A DNA stretch of 11,266 nucleotides from Alphaproteobacteria bacterium (GCA_003131925.1 PKWC01000223.1:1-11266); one strand, 5' to 3'; positions 1-5,098 are shown, counted from the first letter of the stretch. Notes: generated by a model not told the origin, from the letters alone. Made by a program: numbers and translations.

Positions 1-46
1 GCGTTTTCTTCACGCGAACCGGTACCAGGCTTTCGCTCGAAAACGC
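1..46. other. Inverted repeat / hairpin beyond the metallopeptidase gene
   Basis: GCGTTTTC at 1-8 is repeated inverted as GAAAACGC at 39-46, and inside it GCGAA (14-18) pairs with TTCGC (32-36) around a loop holding GGTACC. It begins directly after the stop codon of the minus-strand metallopeptidase gene, so it may end that transcript or a convergent one from outside the window. There is no clean U-run, so terminator function is only an inference. Confidence 0.35.
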
Positions 47-47
47 C

Positions 48-446
48 TTATTCGGCGGCCTCGATCGCCTCCATGTCGTCGTCGGAAAGGCCGAAATGGT
101 GGCCGATCTCGTGCACCAGCACGTGGCGCACGATGGCGCCGAGCGTCTCTTCGCCTTCCGCCCAGCAATCGAGAATGGGCCGCCGATAGAGGATCACCAT
201 TGTCGGCTCGGGCGATCCTCGATTGGCGGTGCGGTCGGCGAGGTCCGGCCCCTGGAACAGGCCCAGGATCTCGAACTCGCTTTCGAGCCCGAGATCGCGC
301 AGCACCTCTTCGTCGGGGAAATCCTGCACCGTGAAGACGATGCCGCCCACCGGCGCGCGGAACTCCGCGGGCAGTTCCGCGAAGCTCGATCGGGCGAGGC
401 GCTCGAAATCGTCGAGCGACGGCGCCTCCCAATTCGTCCAGTCCAT
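48..446 (-). CDS. Metallopeptidase family protein (zincin-like, minimal MMP type)
   Basis: A 132-residue protein of the Zincin_1/DUF1025 family, small cytosolic zinc-peptidase-like proteins of unknown substrate. The C-terminal part carries the zinc motif HEIGHHFGLSDDD: His112, Glu113 and His116 form HExxH, and Asp122 follows in the GLSD segment. The N-terminal half has the family's LPAEF...V-x-F-T-V-x-D-F-P pattern. I chose the ATG at 446 because the protein then begins MDWTNWEAPSLDDFERLA, as relatives do. AGGAG lies only 2 nt upstream, closer than ideal, so the ATGs at 461 or 524 remain possible. It is divergent from phhB with about 70 bp between starts. The fold call is firm; the activity is untested in the family. 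Confidence 0.85.
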   Translation of the reverse strand: MDWTNWEAPSLDDFERLARSSFAELPAEFRAPVGGIVFTVQDFPDEEVLRDLGLESEFEILGLFQGPDLADRTANRGSPEPTMVILYRRPILDCWAEGEETLGAIVRHVLVHEIGHHFGLSDDDMEAIEAAE

Positions 447-517
447 GACTCCTGATCCCATGGCGACGCGCAGCACGCAATCCTGTAGCATCGCGGCGCA
501 ATCCCGGAGTTGAAGCC

Positions 518-817
518 ATGCCAAAACTCAGTGAAGCCGCGCGCAAGAAGGCGCTCAAACAGCTTCCCCTGTGGCGCGAAGTTCCGGGCCGCGATGTCAT
601 CGCGCGCAAAATCGAGTTCCGCGATTTCAACGAGGCCTTCGGCTTCATGTCGCGCGTCGCGCTCCTCGCCGAGCGCATGGACCACCACCCCGAATGGATG
701 AACGTCTACAAGACCGTCGACGTTCGCCTGACCACCCACGACGCCGGCGGCCTGACCGAGAACGACATCAAGATGGCAAAAGCGATCGACGGATACGCGA
801 AATACCCCTCACCCTGA
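518..817 (+). CDS. phhB: 4a-hydroxytetrahydrobiopterin dehydratase (pterin-4a-carbinolamine dehydratase)
   Basis: A 99-residue cytosolic enzyme that dehydrates 4a-hydroxytetrahydropterin so that the cofactor of aromatic amino acid hydroxylases can be recycled. The family signature is complete: D-H-H-P-E-W at 55-60, N-V-Y at 62-64, and L-T-T-H-D-A-G-G-L-T at 71-80. The catalytic histidines are His56, His57 and His74. Length is normal for the family (about 95-110). GGAG at 506-509 sits 8 nt before the ATG and fixes the start. No phenylalanine hydroxylase gene is visible in the window, so its partner must lie elsewhere. The last codons and the stop lie inside a palindromic repeat, which suggests the 3' end was remodelled by repeat insertion. 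Confidence 0.93.
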   Translation: MPKLSEAARKKALKQLPLWREVPGRDVIARKIEFRDFNEAFGFMSRVALLAERMDHHPEWMNVYKTVDVRLTTHDAGGLTENDIKMAKAIDGYAKYPSP

Positions 818-857
818 GCCTGTCGAAGGGTCATGCTTCGACAAGCTCAGCATGAGG
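807..857. repeat. Palindromic intergenic repeat (CCTGAGCCTGTCGAAG type)
   Basis: The 22-nt arms 807-828 and 836-857 pair with three mismatches around a 7-nt loop (GGTCATG). The core CTGAGCCTGTCGAAG is a well-known interspersed palindrome of alphaproteobacteria, especially sphingomonads. The repeat overlaps the last codons of phhB and may also act as a 3' mRNA hairpin. Confidence 0.8.
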
Positions 858-867
858 TTTGAATGAA

Positions 868-969
868 TTCCCTGCTCGATTCCCCTCACTGAGGAGCGTG
901 ATTCGCGCCGGTGTGCCCTTCGCGCAACTGCCTTGAAAACCTTCCCTGCTTTTTCCCCTCACTGAGGAG
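868..969. repeat. Two imperfect direct repeats with a CCTCACTGAGG palindrome
   Basis: Positions 868-896 and 942-969 are near-identical. Both run TTCCCTGCT, a short variable piece, then CCCCTCACTGAGGAG, at a spacing of 74 bp. Each contains the 11-bp palindrome CCTCA-C-TGAGG. A TTCGCGCCGG-like string follows each copy at different distances. There is no gene from 818 to 1166; this repeat block and the transposon end fill the stretch. Confidence 0.7.
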
Positions 970-1010
970 ATTGCGCTCGTTTGCGGTCGGTCGTTCGCGC
1001 CGGGTTTGAG

Positions 1011-1016
1011 ATAAAA
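1011..1016. repeat. Direct repeat ATAAAA, left copy (putative target-site duplication)
   Basis: ATAAAA directly abuts the outer end of the left inverted repeat and recurs directly outside the right one (5126-5131), as expected for a target-site duplication. IS1595-family elements usually make 8-bp duplications, so the 6-bp length is a caveat. Confidence 0.6.
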
Positions 1017-1043
1017 CCGGTATTATGGCGCAAACGCCCCAAG
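1017..1043 (+). repeat. Left terminal inverted repeat of the transposon (27 bp)
   Basis: The sequence begins CCGGTATTATGGCG and ends CCCCAAG. Its exact reverse complement is at 5099-5125, with 27 of 27 bases identical. Outside and inside these limits the two ends diverge at once. Confidence 0.92.
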
Positions 1044-1100
1044 CCTTTTCCTAGCTGATTCCTAGGTTTAGGCGATGGGACGATCCCCTCAGAGAGAGCG

Positions 1101-1164
1101 CGGACTCCTATGGGGTCTCGGGACGGCCGTCTTGGCCGGGACCGGGACTCATGGGAGGAGTCTG
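1101..1164 (+). promoter_or_regulatory. 5' leader hairpin covering the Shine-Dalgarno of the first cargo gene
   Basis: CGGACTCC (1101-1108) pairs with GGAGTCTG (1157-1164) over 8 bp with one G-U pair. Inside, GGTCTC (1114-1119) can pair with GGGACC (1138-1143), and GGCC (1125-1128) with GGCC (1134-1137). The right outer arm contains GGAG of the strong SD (GGGAGGAG, 1153-1160) of the gene starting at 1167, so the fold would hide the ribosome site in RNA read through from outside the element. Confidence 0.5.
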
Positions 1165-1166
1165 AC

Positions 1167-1472
1167 ATGGGGATGTTGGATTACATCTACGCTGGGTCTG
1201 GATTGGTTGCCACCCTCGCTGGCCTCATCGGAGGCTTGGTCGTGACCATCCACCCCGACATTCACGATTTGCGTCTCGCGCGGGGCCTTCTTTCCGTGGC
1301 GGGAATGGCTGGCGCGGTGTTTGCGGTAACCTTTGGCGCAACGTCGCCCACAGAACCCATGATTCGCAATGTTGCCGTAGCGATTTCAGGTGCCGTCCTT
1401 GGAGGTTACTTTTACGTGATGCTGGCGTGGATCAATGCTAAGATTCGTGGGTCAAATGATGGCCAAGGTTGA
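1167..1472 (+). CDS. Small hypothetical membrane protein (transposon cargo)
   Basis: A 101-residue protein that I do not recognise. Three hydrophobic segments are visible at about 4-28, 37-57 and 67-89, so it is an inner-membrane protein. The loop after the first contains HPDIHDLRLARG and the tail is short and polar. The ATG at 1167 is chosen because GGGAGGAG lies 6 nt upstream; a longer frame from 1110 would begin inside the leader hairpin. The next gene starts 3 nt after its stop, so the two are almost certainly cotranscribed and translationally coupled, suggesting a membrane protein and an exported or anchored partner. No promoter is obvious between the transposon end and the leader hairpin. 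Function unknown. Confidence 0.75.
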   Translation: MGMLDYIYAGSGLVATLAGLIGGLVVTIHPDIHDLRLARGLLSVAGMAGAVFAVTFGATSPTEPMIRNVAVAISGAVLGGYFYVMLAWINAKIRGSNDGQG

Positions 1473-1475
1473 GGC

Positions 1476-2141
1476 ATGGCGCGCATTATTTCCTGGGGTC
1501 GGTTAGCTCCCGGCATTGTAATTTCGGCTGTGATCGGGGCCGTTATAATCACTGGAACCGCTGATCTCTTGAGACCCGTCGTGGGGGCGGCTTCCGCGCA
1601 AACGGCACCGCAGCCGAAACAGGCTCAGACTGACACAGGCACGGCGCAATCCATCAACGGCCCCGCCATTGGCGTACAGAAGAACAGTGGCGCGACGTAC
1701 AATGGACCCGTGACAGTCAATCCACCTGCGAAGGCGCAGACTCCCAAGAAACACTCTGACTCGTCTTCGATTAATGGAAATTGCAATAACACTGGCCCGA
1801 ACGGGTCGGTCACATGCAACTTTTACAATCAGGTTCCACAGGTACAAATCCACCAACTTGGGCAACTGCCAGCCACGGGAAATCCCGACGGAACGTTTAC
1901 TTCGACCGTACTTGTGTTTGTGGAACCGCAAACACCGCTGGTCGCCACTGCATGCGGTTCGGATGTTGTGTCAGTTAACATGACAATCTGGACCGGCGCG
2001 ATGACCGCCTCTACCATCAAACCTCTCTCCGATGGATGCACATCCGCATACAATCCAGGCGTATACGGACAGTGGGCTATCAAGGTCGTTCTGAAGCAGA
2101 AGGACTCCCCGTTCAATCTATCGTTCCAGAAGCCGTTCTAA
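1476..2141 (+). CDS. Membrane-anchored or exported four-cysteine hypothetical protein (transposon cargo)
   Basis: A 221-residue protein with no family I can name. Residues 10-33 form a hydrophobic export segment after a short basic start, followed by AASA-Q near 39-42, which could be cleaved by signal peptidase I or left as an anchor. A low-complexity linker rich in Gln, Thr, Pro and Ala (42-98) leads to a C-terminal domain of about 120 residues with Cys103, Cys114, Cys160 and Cys188, fit for two disulfides in the periplasm. The early segment NGNCNNTGPNGSVTC is notable. The ATG lies 3 nt after the previous stop, with AAGG upstream. Base and codon use are clearly less GC-biased than in the host genes, which suggests transfer. 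Its stop overlaps the stop of the convergent DUF6471-like gene by 2 nt. Confidence 0.8.
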   Translation: MARIISWGRLAPGIVISAVIGAVIITGTADLLRPVVGAASAQTAPQPKQAQTDTGTAQSINGPAIGVQKNSGATYNGPVTVNPPAKAQTPKKHSDSSSINGNCNNTGPNGSVTCNFYNQVPQVQIHQLGQLPATGNPDGTFTSTVLVFVEPQTPLVATACGSDVVSVNMTIWTGAMTASTIKPLSDGCTSAYNPGVYGQWAIKVVLKQKDSPFNLSFQKPF

Positions 2142-2383
2142 AGCTCGTCCAGTCGCATTCCGTCTCGTTCCAGTGCGGCCAAGCTGCCAACAAGGAACGT
2201 GGCTGGGAAAGTCCCGCGCGCCAGTTTCGACTTGATCGAATCGACCGTCTCGCCTTTGATTCCATGCTTGCCGAGCCTCTCGGCATGATCGGCGTAAGTC
2301 AGTCCATTCCGCTTCAGTTCCGCCTTCAGGAACCGAGAAATCCGGTTAGCAATCTCGTCTTCGTTCTTGGCAAAGGCCGCCAT
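2138..2383 (-). CDS. DUF6471-like small protein, possible regulator (transposon cargo)
   Basis: An 81-residue protein resembling DUF6471 proteins, whose role is not established. The core, about residues 14-65, reads ISRFLKAELKRNGLTYADHA...LGKHGIKGET...IKSKLARGTFPATFL. The layout of a helix, a turn and a second helix with conserved KLARGTF looks like a helix-turn-helix DNA-binding fold. A GTG start at 2410 is possible, but the ATG at 2383 is preferred: GAGG sits 5 nt upstream, and the longer form would run into the operator. It is transcribed divergently from the transposase from a promoter sharing its -35 box, so a role as regulator of itself and the transposase is plausible. That role is inferred from position only. 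Confidence 0.75.
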   Translation of the reverse strand: MAAFAKNEDEIANRISRFLKAELKRNGLTYADHAERLGKHGIKGETVDSIKSKLARGTFPATFLVGSLAALERDGMRLDEL

Positions 2384-2399
2384 GCGTTCCTCGCAGGTC

Positions 2400-2413
2400 A
2401 GATATGACACCTA
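2400..2413 (-). promoter_or_regulatory. Operator-like site, copy 1 (TAGGTGNCATATCT, minus strand)
   Basis: Read on the minus strand the site is TAGGTGTCATATCT. It begins 3 nt after the -10 box of the DUF6471-like promoter, overlapping the likely transcription start. Copy 2, at 2454-2467 on the opposite strand, matches it at 13 of 14 positions, so each divergent transcript carries the same site in the same sense. Confidence 0.55.
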
Positions 2414-2416
2414 GGG

Positions 2417-2445
2417 AGTATATCTAGCCGCTTTTAGTGTTGCAA
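2417..2445 (-). promoter_or_regulatory. Promoter of the DUF6471-like gene (TTGCAA-17-TATACT)
   Basis: On the minus strand, TTGCAA (2440-2445) is followed after exactly 17 nt by TATACT (2417-2422), a good sigma-70-type match. Transcription would start near 2410, leaving a leader of about 27 nt to the ATG at 2383. Confidence 0.65.
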
Positions 2446-2468
2446 GTACCCGGTAGGTGGCATATCTA
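2440..2468 (+). promoter_or_regulatory. Promoter of the transposase gene (TTGCAA-17-TATCTA), sharing the -35 box
   Basis: TTGCAA at 2440-2445 is its own reverse complement, so it can serve as -35 in both directions. On the plus strand, 17 nt later, lies TATCTA (2463-2468), a weak -10 box embedded in the operator copy at 2454-2475. Transcription would start near 2475, which fits the ATG at 2496 rather than the GTG at 2457. Confidence 0.45.
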
Positions 2469-2475
2469 ACACCTA
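2454..2475 (+). promoter_or_regulatory. Operator-like site, copy 2, with an extra CACCTA half-site
   Basis: TAGGTGGCATATCT (2454-2467) is followed by CACCTA at 2470-2475, giving the palindrome TAGGTG-N10-CACCTA directly over the predicted transposase -10 box. Occupancy would be expected to block the transposase promoter. The binder is unknown; the adjacent DUF6471-like protein is the obvious candidate. Confidence 0.5.
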
Positions 2476-2495
2476 CAGGCTGGATGCAACACGAA

Positions 2496-3491
2496 ATGTC
2501 GCAACACTTCCTCCTTTCCTCCAAGGCCAAGACGCTCCGTCTCGCGGACGTTCTGCGCCTGTCGGATGCAGAGGCGGAAATGGCCTTTCGCAAAATCCGC
2601 TGGCACCAAACGGCTGGCGAGTCAGTCTGCCCGCATTGCGGCGGACTGGACGCTTACTTGAACCCGCGCCCCAACAAGACCACGCGCTATCGCTGTAAGG
2701 CTTGCCGCAAGGATTTCACGATCACGTCCGGCACGTTGTTCGCCAGTCACAAGCGCCCGCTCCGCGACTATCTCGCGGCCATCGCGATCTTCTGCAATGA
2801 GGTCAAAGGCAAGTCAGCGCTGGCGATCTCCCGCGACCTGGGCCTCGCGTACAAGAGCGCGTTCGTCCTGCTTCACAAGCTCCGCGAGGCGATGGCCGAA
2901 GAAATGAAGGGCCGTGTTGTCGGCGGAGAAGGCAAGACGGCAGAAATCGATGGCGGGTATTTTGGCGGCTATGTGAAGCCTGCCAACCATCGCGAAAACC
3001 GGGTTGATCGCCGCCTCGCACACAATCAATCCGGCAAGCGCCGCGCAGTCGTTATCATCCGCGAGCGCGACGGAAAGTCTCTCCCGGCAGTGTTCCGGTC
3101 GGAAGGTGCGGCGCTGTCATGGATCAAGTCCCGGATTGCCAAGGGAACGGTCGTGAACGCCGATGAAGGCAAGTCATGGAACGATCTGCATTCCCGCTAC
3201 GAGATGAAGCGGATCAACCACGAAGAAGCCTATTCGGCTGACGGCGCATGCACGAACATGGCAGAGGAATTCTTCTCCCGCATGCGCCGCGCGGAAATCG
3301 GCCATCATCACCATATCGCTGGCACCTATCTTCTCCGCTACGCGCAAGAGGCGTCATGGCGCGAAGATAACCGCCGCGTTGCCAATGGCGATCAAGCCCG
3401 CACGGTTGCGGCGCTGGCGATGGGACGCGGACCTTCGGTGGATTTCGGCGGATATTGGCAGCGGCATATAAAGTCAGCTTTGCCAGCTTGA
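2496..3491 (+). CDS. IS1595-family (ISXO2-like) DDE transposase
   Basis: A 331-residue transposase expected to cut and join the element's 27-bp ends. An N-terminal zinc ribbon is formed by CPHC (Cys45, Cys48) and CKAC (Cys67, Cys70), followed by a short helix-turn-helix-like region (LAISRDLGLAYKSAF). The DDE core has Asp152 in EIDGGYFGGY, Asp223 in NADEGKSW, and the third acidic residue at about Glu257 in TNMAEEFFSRMRR, followed by the family's histidine-rich and YLLRYAQEASWRE segment. No frameshift or stop interrupts it and the length is typical. The GTG at 2457 and the ATG at 2484 extend the frame, but MSQHFLLSS at 2496 matches relatives and lies downstream of the predicted promoter. It converges with the DUF4760-like gene, with 5 nt between stops. 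Confidence 0.9.
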   Translation: MSQHFLLSSKAKTLRLADVLRLSDAEAEMAFRKIRWHQTAGESVCPHCGGLDAYLNPRPNKTTRYRCKACRKDFTITSGTLFASHKRPLRDYLAAIAIFCNEVKGKSALAISRDLGLAYKSAFVLLHKLREAMAEEMKGRVVGGEGKTAEIDGGYFGGYVKPANHRENRVDRRLAHNQSGKRRAVVIIRERDGKSLPAVFRSEGAALSWIKSRIAKGTVVNADEGKSWNDLHSRYEMKRINHEEAYSADGACTNMAEEFFSRMRRAEIGHHHHIAGTYLLRYAQEASWREDNRRVANGDQARTVAALAMGRGPSVDFGGYWQRHIKSALPA

Positions 3492-3496
3492 TTGAG

Positions 3497-3985
3497 CTAG
3501 AAAAATAGACCGCGCCATCTGGACCATCGCGGGCGCTTTCTATGCGCCAACCGCCACGCAAGCGCCTCGAATTCACAATAGATGTCGTGGTTCTGAACGC
3601 GCGCCCTCAGAGCGAGCACAAACGGGGCGGCTCTGTCCCAAGTTTGAATCACGCTTGTCTTATTCCAGCGTCTATATATTTCCAGATCAAATATGCCTCT
3701 CTGAATTCCGATTGCTGCCAGCTCATGTTGATTGAGCGCCGTCAGAATGGCCGCGGACTCATTGGAGTCAATCTTGTCGGCTTCTGCCCATTGCGCTAGG
3801 CCGCCAGCTTCTTTGACAAGCCGACGAAACTCTTTACGCGCCAGCAAAAGGGCTCCGTCGCCTTCGGAACTGAACAATACATCCATTGTGGCGCGACGAC
3901 GCGCGATGATTCTCTGCGTAACAACGCCCCAGATTGCGACAAGCGCCGCAATGCCACCAATGATAAGGGCTCCCGCGCTTTGCAT
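3497..3985 (-). CDS. DUF4760-like membrane-anchored protein (transposon cargo)
   Basis: A 162-residue protein resembling DUF4760, a family of unknown function with one N-terminal membrane helix. Residues 5-23 are hydrophobic, followed by the basic QRIIARRRATMDVL that would stay in the cytoplasm. The cytosolic part carries the family-like pattern ILTALNQHELAAIGIQRGIFDLEIYRRW (about 81-108), then W-D-x-A-A-P-F-V-L-A-L-R and a C-terminal F-E-A-L-A-W-R. The ATG at 3985 keeps the membrane helix; the next Met (residue 34) would remove it. The start lies within a perfect 12-bp hairpin, and a -10 box ends only 7 nt upstream, so the mRNA may be leaderless. Cargo roles such as defence or sensing are guesses. 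Confidence 0.75.
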   Translation of the reverse strand: MQSAGALIIGGIAALVAIWGVVTQRIIARRRATMDVLFSSEGDGALLLARKEFRRLVKEAGGLAQWAEADKIDSNESAAILTALNQHELAAIGIQRGIFDLEIYRRWNKTSVIQTWDRAAPFVLALRARVQNHDIYCEFEALAWRLAHRKRPRWSRWRGLFF

Positions 3986-3997
3986 GGGAGCCCTTAT
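3963..3997 (-). promoter_or_regulatory. Perfect 12-bp hairpin around the DUF4760-like start codon
   Basis: ATAAGGGCTCCC (3963-3974) and GGGAGCCCTTAT (3986-3997) pair perfectly across an 11-nt loop. In the minus-strand mRNA the ATG (3985-3983) opens the loop, and the only SD-like string (AAGGG, 5 nt upstream of the ATG) is buried in the stem. Transcripts entering from outside should therefore translate poorly. Confidence 0.6.
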
Positions 3998-4020
3998 AAA
4001 AGATGGTTGCTTTACAGCAA
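3993..4020 (-). promoter_or_regulatory. Possible promoter of the DUF4760-like gene (TTGCTG-16-TATAAG)
   Basis: On the minus strand, TTGCTG (4015-4020) is followed after 16 nt by TATAAG (3993-3998). The predicted start point falls at or beside the ATG at 3985, giving a leaderless transcript that lacks the left arm of the hairpin. The -35 match is weak. Confidence 0.4.
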
Positions 4021-4260
4021 GTATCCCGACGGCGGTCAGAATCCGGTCCAGCCCTCGCTATAGGTTCTGTTCATGAGTCCTTCTCCGATGGCTTTGTTGG
4101 GTCACTCTTACACTACGCTTCGCGGTCCCCGTCTGTTCCGGTTCGTCAGGTTCAACGGGATGGTGCGCTGCAACATAGATAGTAAGGCTTCCGGGTTAAT
4201 GCAAGATTTAGGAAGGAAAATCGTTATCTTACAGAGAGTTAATCGGGGAAGCGCGGGCTG
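3998..4260. other. Stretch without a convincing gene inside the transposon
   Basis: Apart from the possible promoter at 3993-4020, I see no gene here. A 62-codon frame at 4073-4261 has no SD, no recognisable motif and mixed codon use. From 4190 on the base composition turns A/T-rich (AAGATTTAGGAAGGAAAAT), which could hold a promoter for the candidate RNA that follows, but no clear -35/-10 pair was found. Confidence 0.5.
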
Positions 4261-4375
4261 AGCTGTGGTACCTGCATTCCATGGAAATCCCCTAGGTTCT
4301 GAGCTGGTCGAGATGCTTCCCGCCAGCCGTGGCGTAAGGAGACCTTACAGGATTCTCTGAGCGGCGTGTACAGCT
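4261..4375 (+). ncRNA. Candidate structured non-coding RNA (unassigned family)
   Basis: Four nested helices can be drawn. P1: AGCTGTG (4261-4267) with TACAGCT (4369-4375). P2: GGAAATCC (4283-4290, one A bulged) with GGATTCT (4350-4356). P3: GCTGGT (4303-4308) with GCCAGC (4322-4327). P4: GTAAGG (4334-4339) with CCTTAC (4343-4348), loop AGA. P1 and P2 stack and enclose P3 and P4 as a three-way junction. The single G-U pairs in P1, P2 and P3 would be A-C mismatches on the other strand, so the plus strand is favoured. There is no convincing reading frame over it. I cannot match it to a named RNA family. Confidence 0.5.
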
Positions 4376-4378
4376 AAA

Positions 4379-4396
4379 TTCCCACTGGGTGGGGAA
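4379..4396 (+). other. Small hairpin after the candidate RNA
   Basis: TTCCC (4379-4383) pairs with GGGAA (4392-4396) across an 8-nt loop, 3 nt after the closing helix of the candidate RNA. It may be a further domain of that RNA. Confidence 0.35.
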
Positions 4397-4427
4397 CCAG
4401 ATAATTCAGTCCAGCGCCGGAGCCACG

Positions 4428-4443
4428 CATTGACGGGTCAATG
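4428..4443. promoter_or_regulatory. 16-bp palindrome CATTGACGGGTCAATG
   Basis: CATTGAC and GTCAATG form a 7-bp inverted repeat around GG, like a binding site for a dimeric regulator. Its right half overlaps the left arm of the next hairpin, so as RNA the two folds would exclude each other. Confidence 0.4.
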
Positions 4444-4468
4444 GTGGGCCGAGCCTTGGCCCACCGTT
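4440..4468 (+). other. Strong 11-bp hairpin closing the candidate RNA region
   Basis: AATGGTGGGCC (4440-4450) pairs with GGCCCACCGTT (4458-4468) through a 7-nt loop, with one T-G pair (4442-4466) that again favours the plus strand. No U-run follows, so it is not a classical terminator; it may be the 3' end of the RNA. Confidence 0.5.
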
Positions 4469-4537
4469 CACATTGTAGATAGTGGGCTAAGATGGCGCTG
4501 CAACCTCCCATCGCACGTTCCGCGTCTTGCTGCTGAA

Positions 4538-4573
4538 AGCAAAACCCCACCGCCTTCTGGGTGGCGATGGGGT
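4538..4573 (-). terminator. Rho-independent terminator of the coiled-coil/helix-turn-helix gene
   Basis: On the minus strand, ACCCCATCGCC pairs with GGCGGTGGGGT (arms 4563-4573 and 4544-4554, one T-G pair) across an 8-nt loop and is followed by TTTTGC. It lies about 65 nt after the stop of the gene at 4638-5066. On the plus strand the pair becomes C-A and the tail is only CTTT, so the minus direction is preferred. Confidence 0.7.
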
Positions 4574-4637
4574 CTTTGGATGCTCCGTTGGACGCTAAAC
4601 GGCTCGCTGAATATCCGCCGCAAATCCTAAAACTCCA

Positions 4638-5066
4638 TTAGTTAATGTCCGACAAGACCGCCCATCGGGCGTCCCGCATCTTGCCAGTCTTGGCGAGTTC
4701 GCCACGCCGCACGAGTTCACCTAGCCGCGCCACAATGGCCTTTGTGACGGGCAGGTGGGCCGCGTCCGGTAGGCCCTTGGCGGCCATGACGGTCGCGGCA
4801 ATCTCGCCAGCCGCGAGGGGCTTGCGGGCGTCCCGAAGGGCCTCACGGACGAGGCCGGATAGTTCGTGGCGCCGGAAGTACGGGTCCGACCGGTAGCGGC
4901 GCTGTGGCGGGATATGGTCGGGATGGTCGGGTGTCAGGATCGCAATCGCCGCGTCCAGGTTCGCGAGCGCCGCCCGCAAACGCGTGACCTTCTTTTCAGC
5001 CTCGCGGGTCTGCTCGGCGACTTCAACGCGCTTGGCGCGGAGGGCGGCTATGGCATGGTCGGTCAT
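4638..5066 (-). CDS. Coiled-coil and helix-turn-helix-like hypothetical protein (transposon cargo)
   Basis: A 142-residue protein. Residues 5-45 are a charged amphipathic helix (AALRAKRVEVAEQTREAEKK...), likely a coiled coil. Residues 46-68 are a Pro/Arg linker. Residues 69-135 (LSGLVREALRDA...LAAGEIAATVMAAKGL...VTKAIVARLGELVRRGELAK) follow the helix pattern of a winged helix. Similar unnamed proteins occur near mobile elements in alphaproteobacteria, from memory and without a search. The gene is transcribed inward from just inside the right end (33 nt between its start and the inverted repeat), and only a weak GGCGG precedes the ATG at 5066. It could bind the transposon end as an accessory or regulatory protein. 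Codon use is strongly GC-ending, like the host. Confidence 0.8.
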   Translation of the reverse strand: MTDHAIAALRAKRVEVAEQTREAEKKVTRLRAALANLDAAIAILTPDHPDHIPPQRRYRSDPYFRRHELSGLVREALRDARKPLAAGEIAATVMAAKGLPDAAHLPVTKAIVARLGELVRRGELAKTGKMRDARWAVLSDIN

Positions 5067-5098
5067 GCCGCCAAGGTAGGGCGGAGACCGTCAGATTT

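Noticed and set aside
194..739. Long minus-strand frame across phhB
   Set aside because: Shadow of the metallopeptidase and phhB genes; it shows no motif of its own.
1017..1043. TATTAT within the inverted repeat as a -10 box of an inward promoter
   Set aside because: No acceptable -35 lies 15-19 nt upstream at either end.
4073..4261. 62-codon plus-strand frame in the transposon
   Set aside because: No SD, no motif, mixed codon use; it ends just where the candidate RNA begins.
4430..4630. 66-codon plus-strand frame
   Set aside because: It runs through two hairpins and a terminator, is Trp/Pro-rich without a family pattern, and has no SD.
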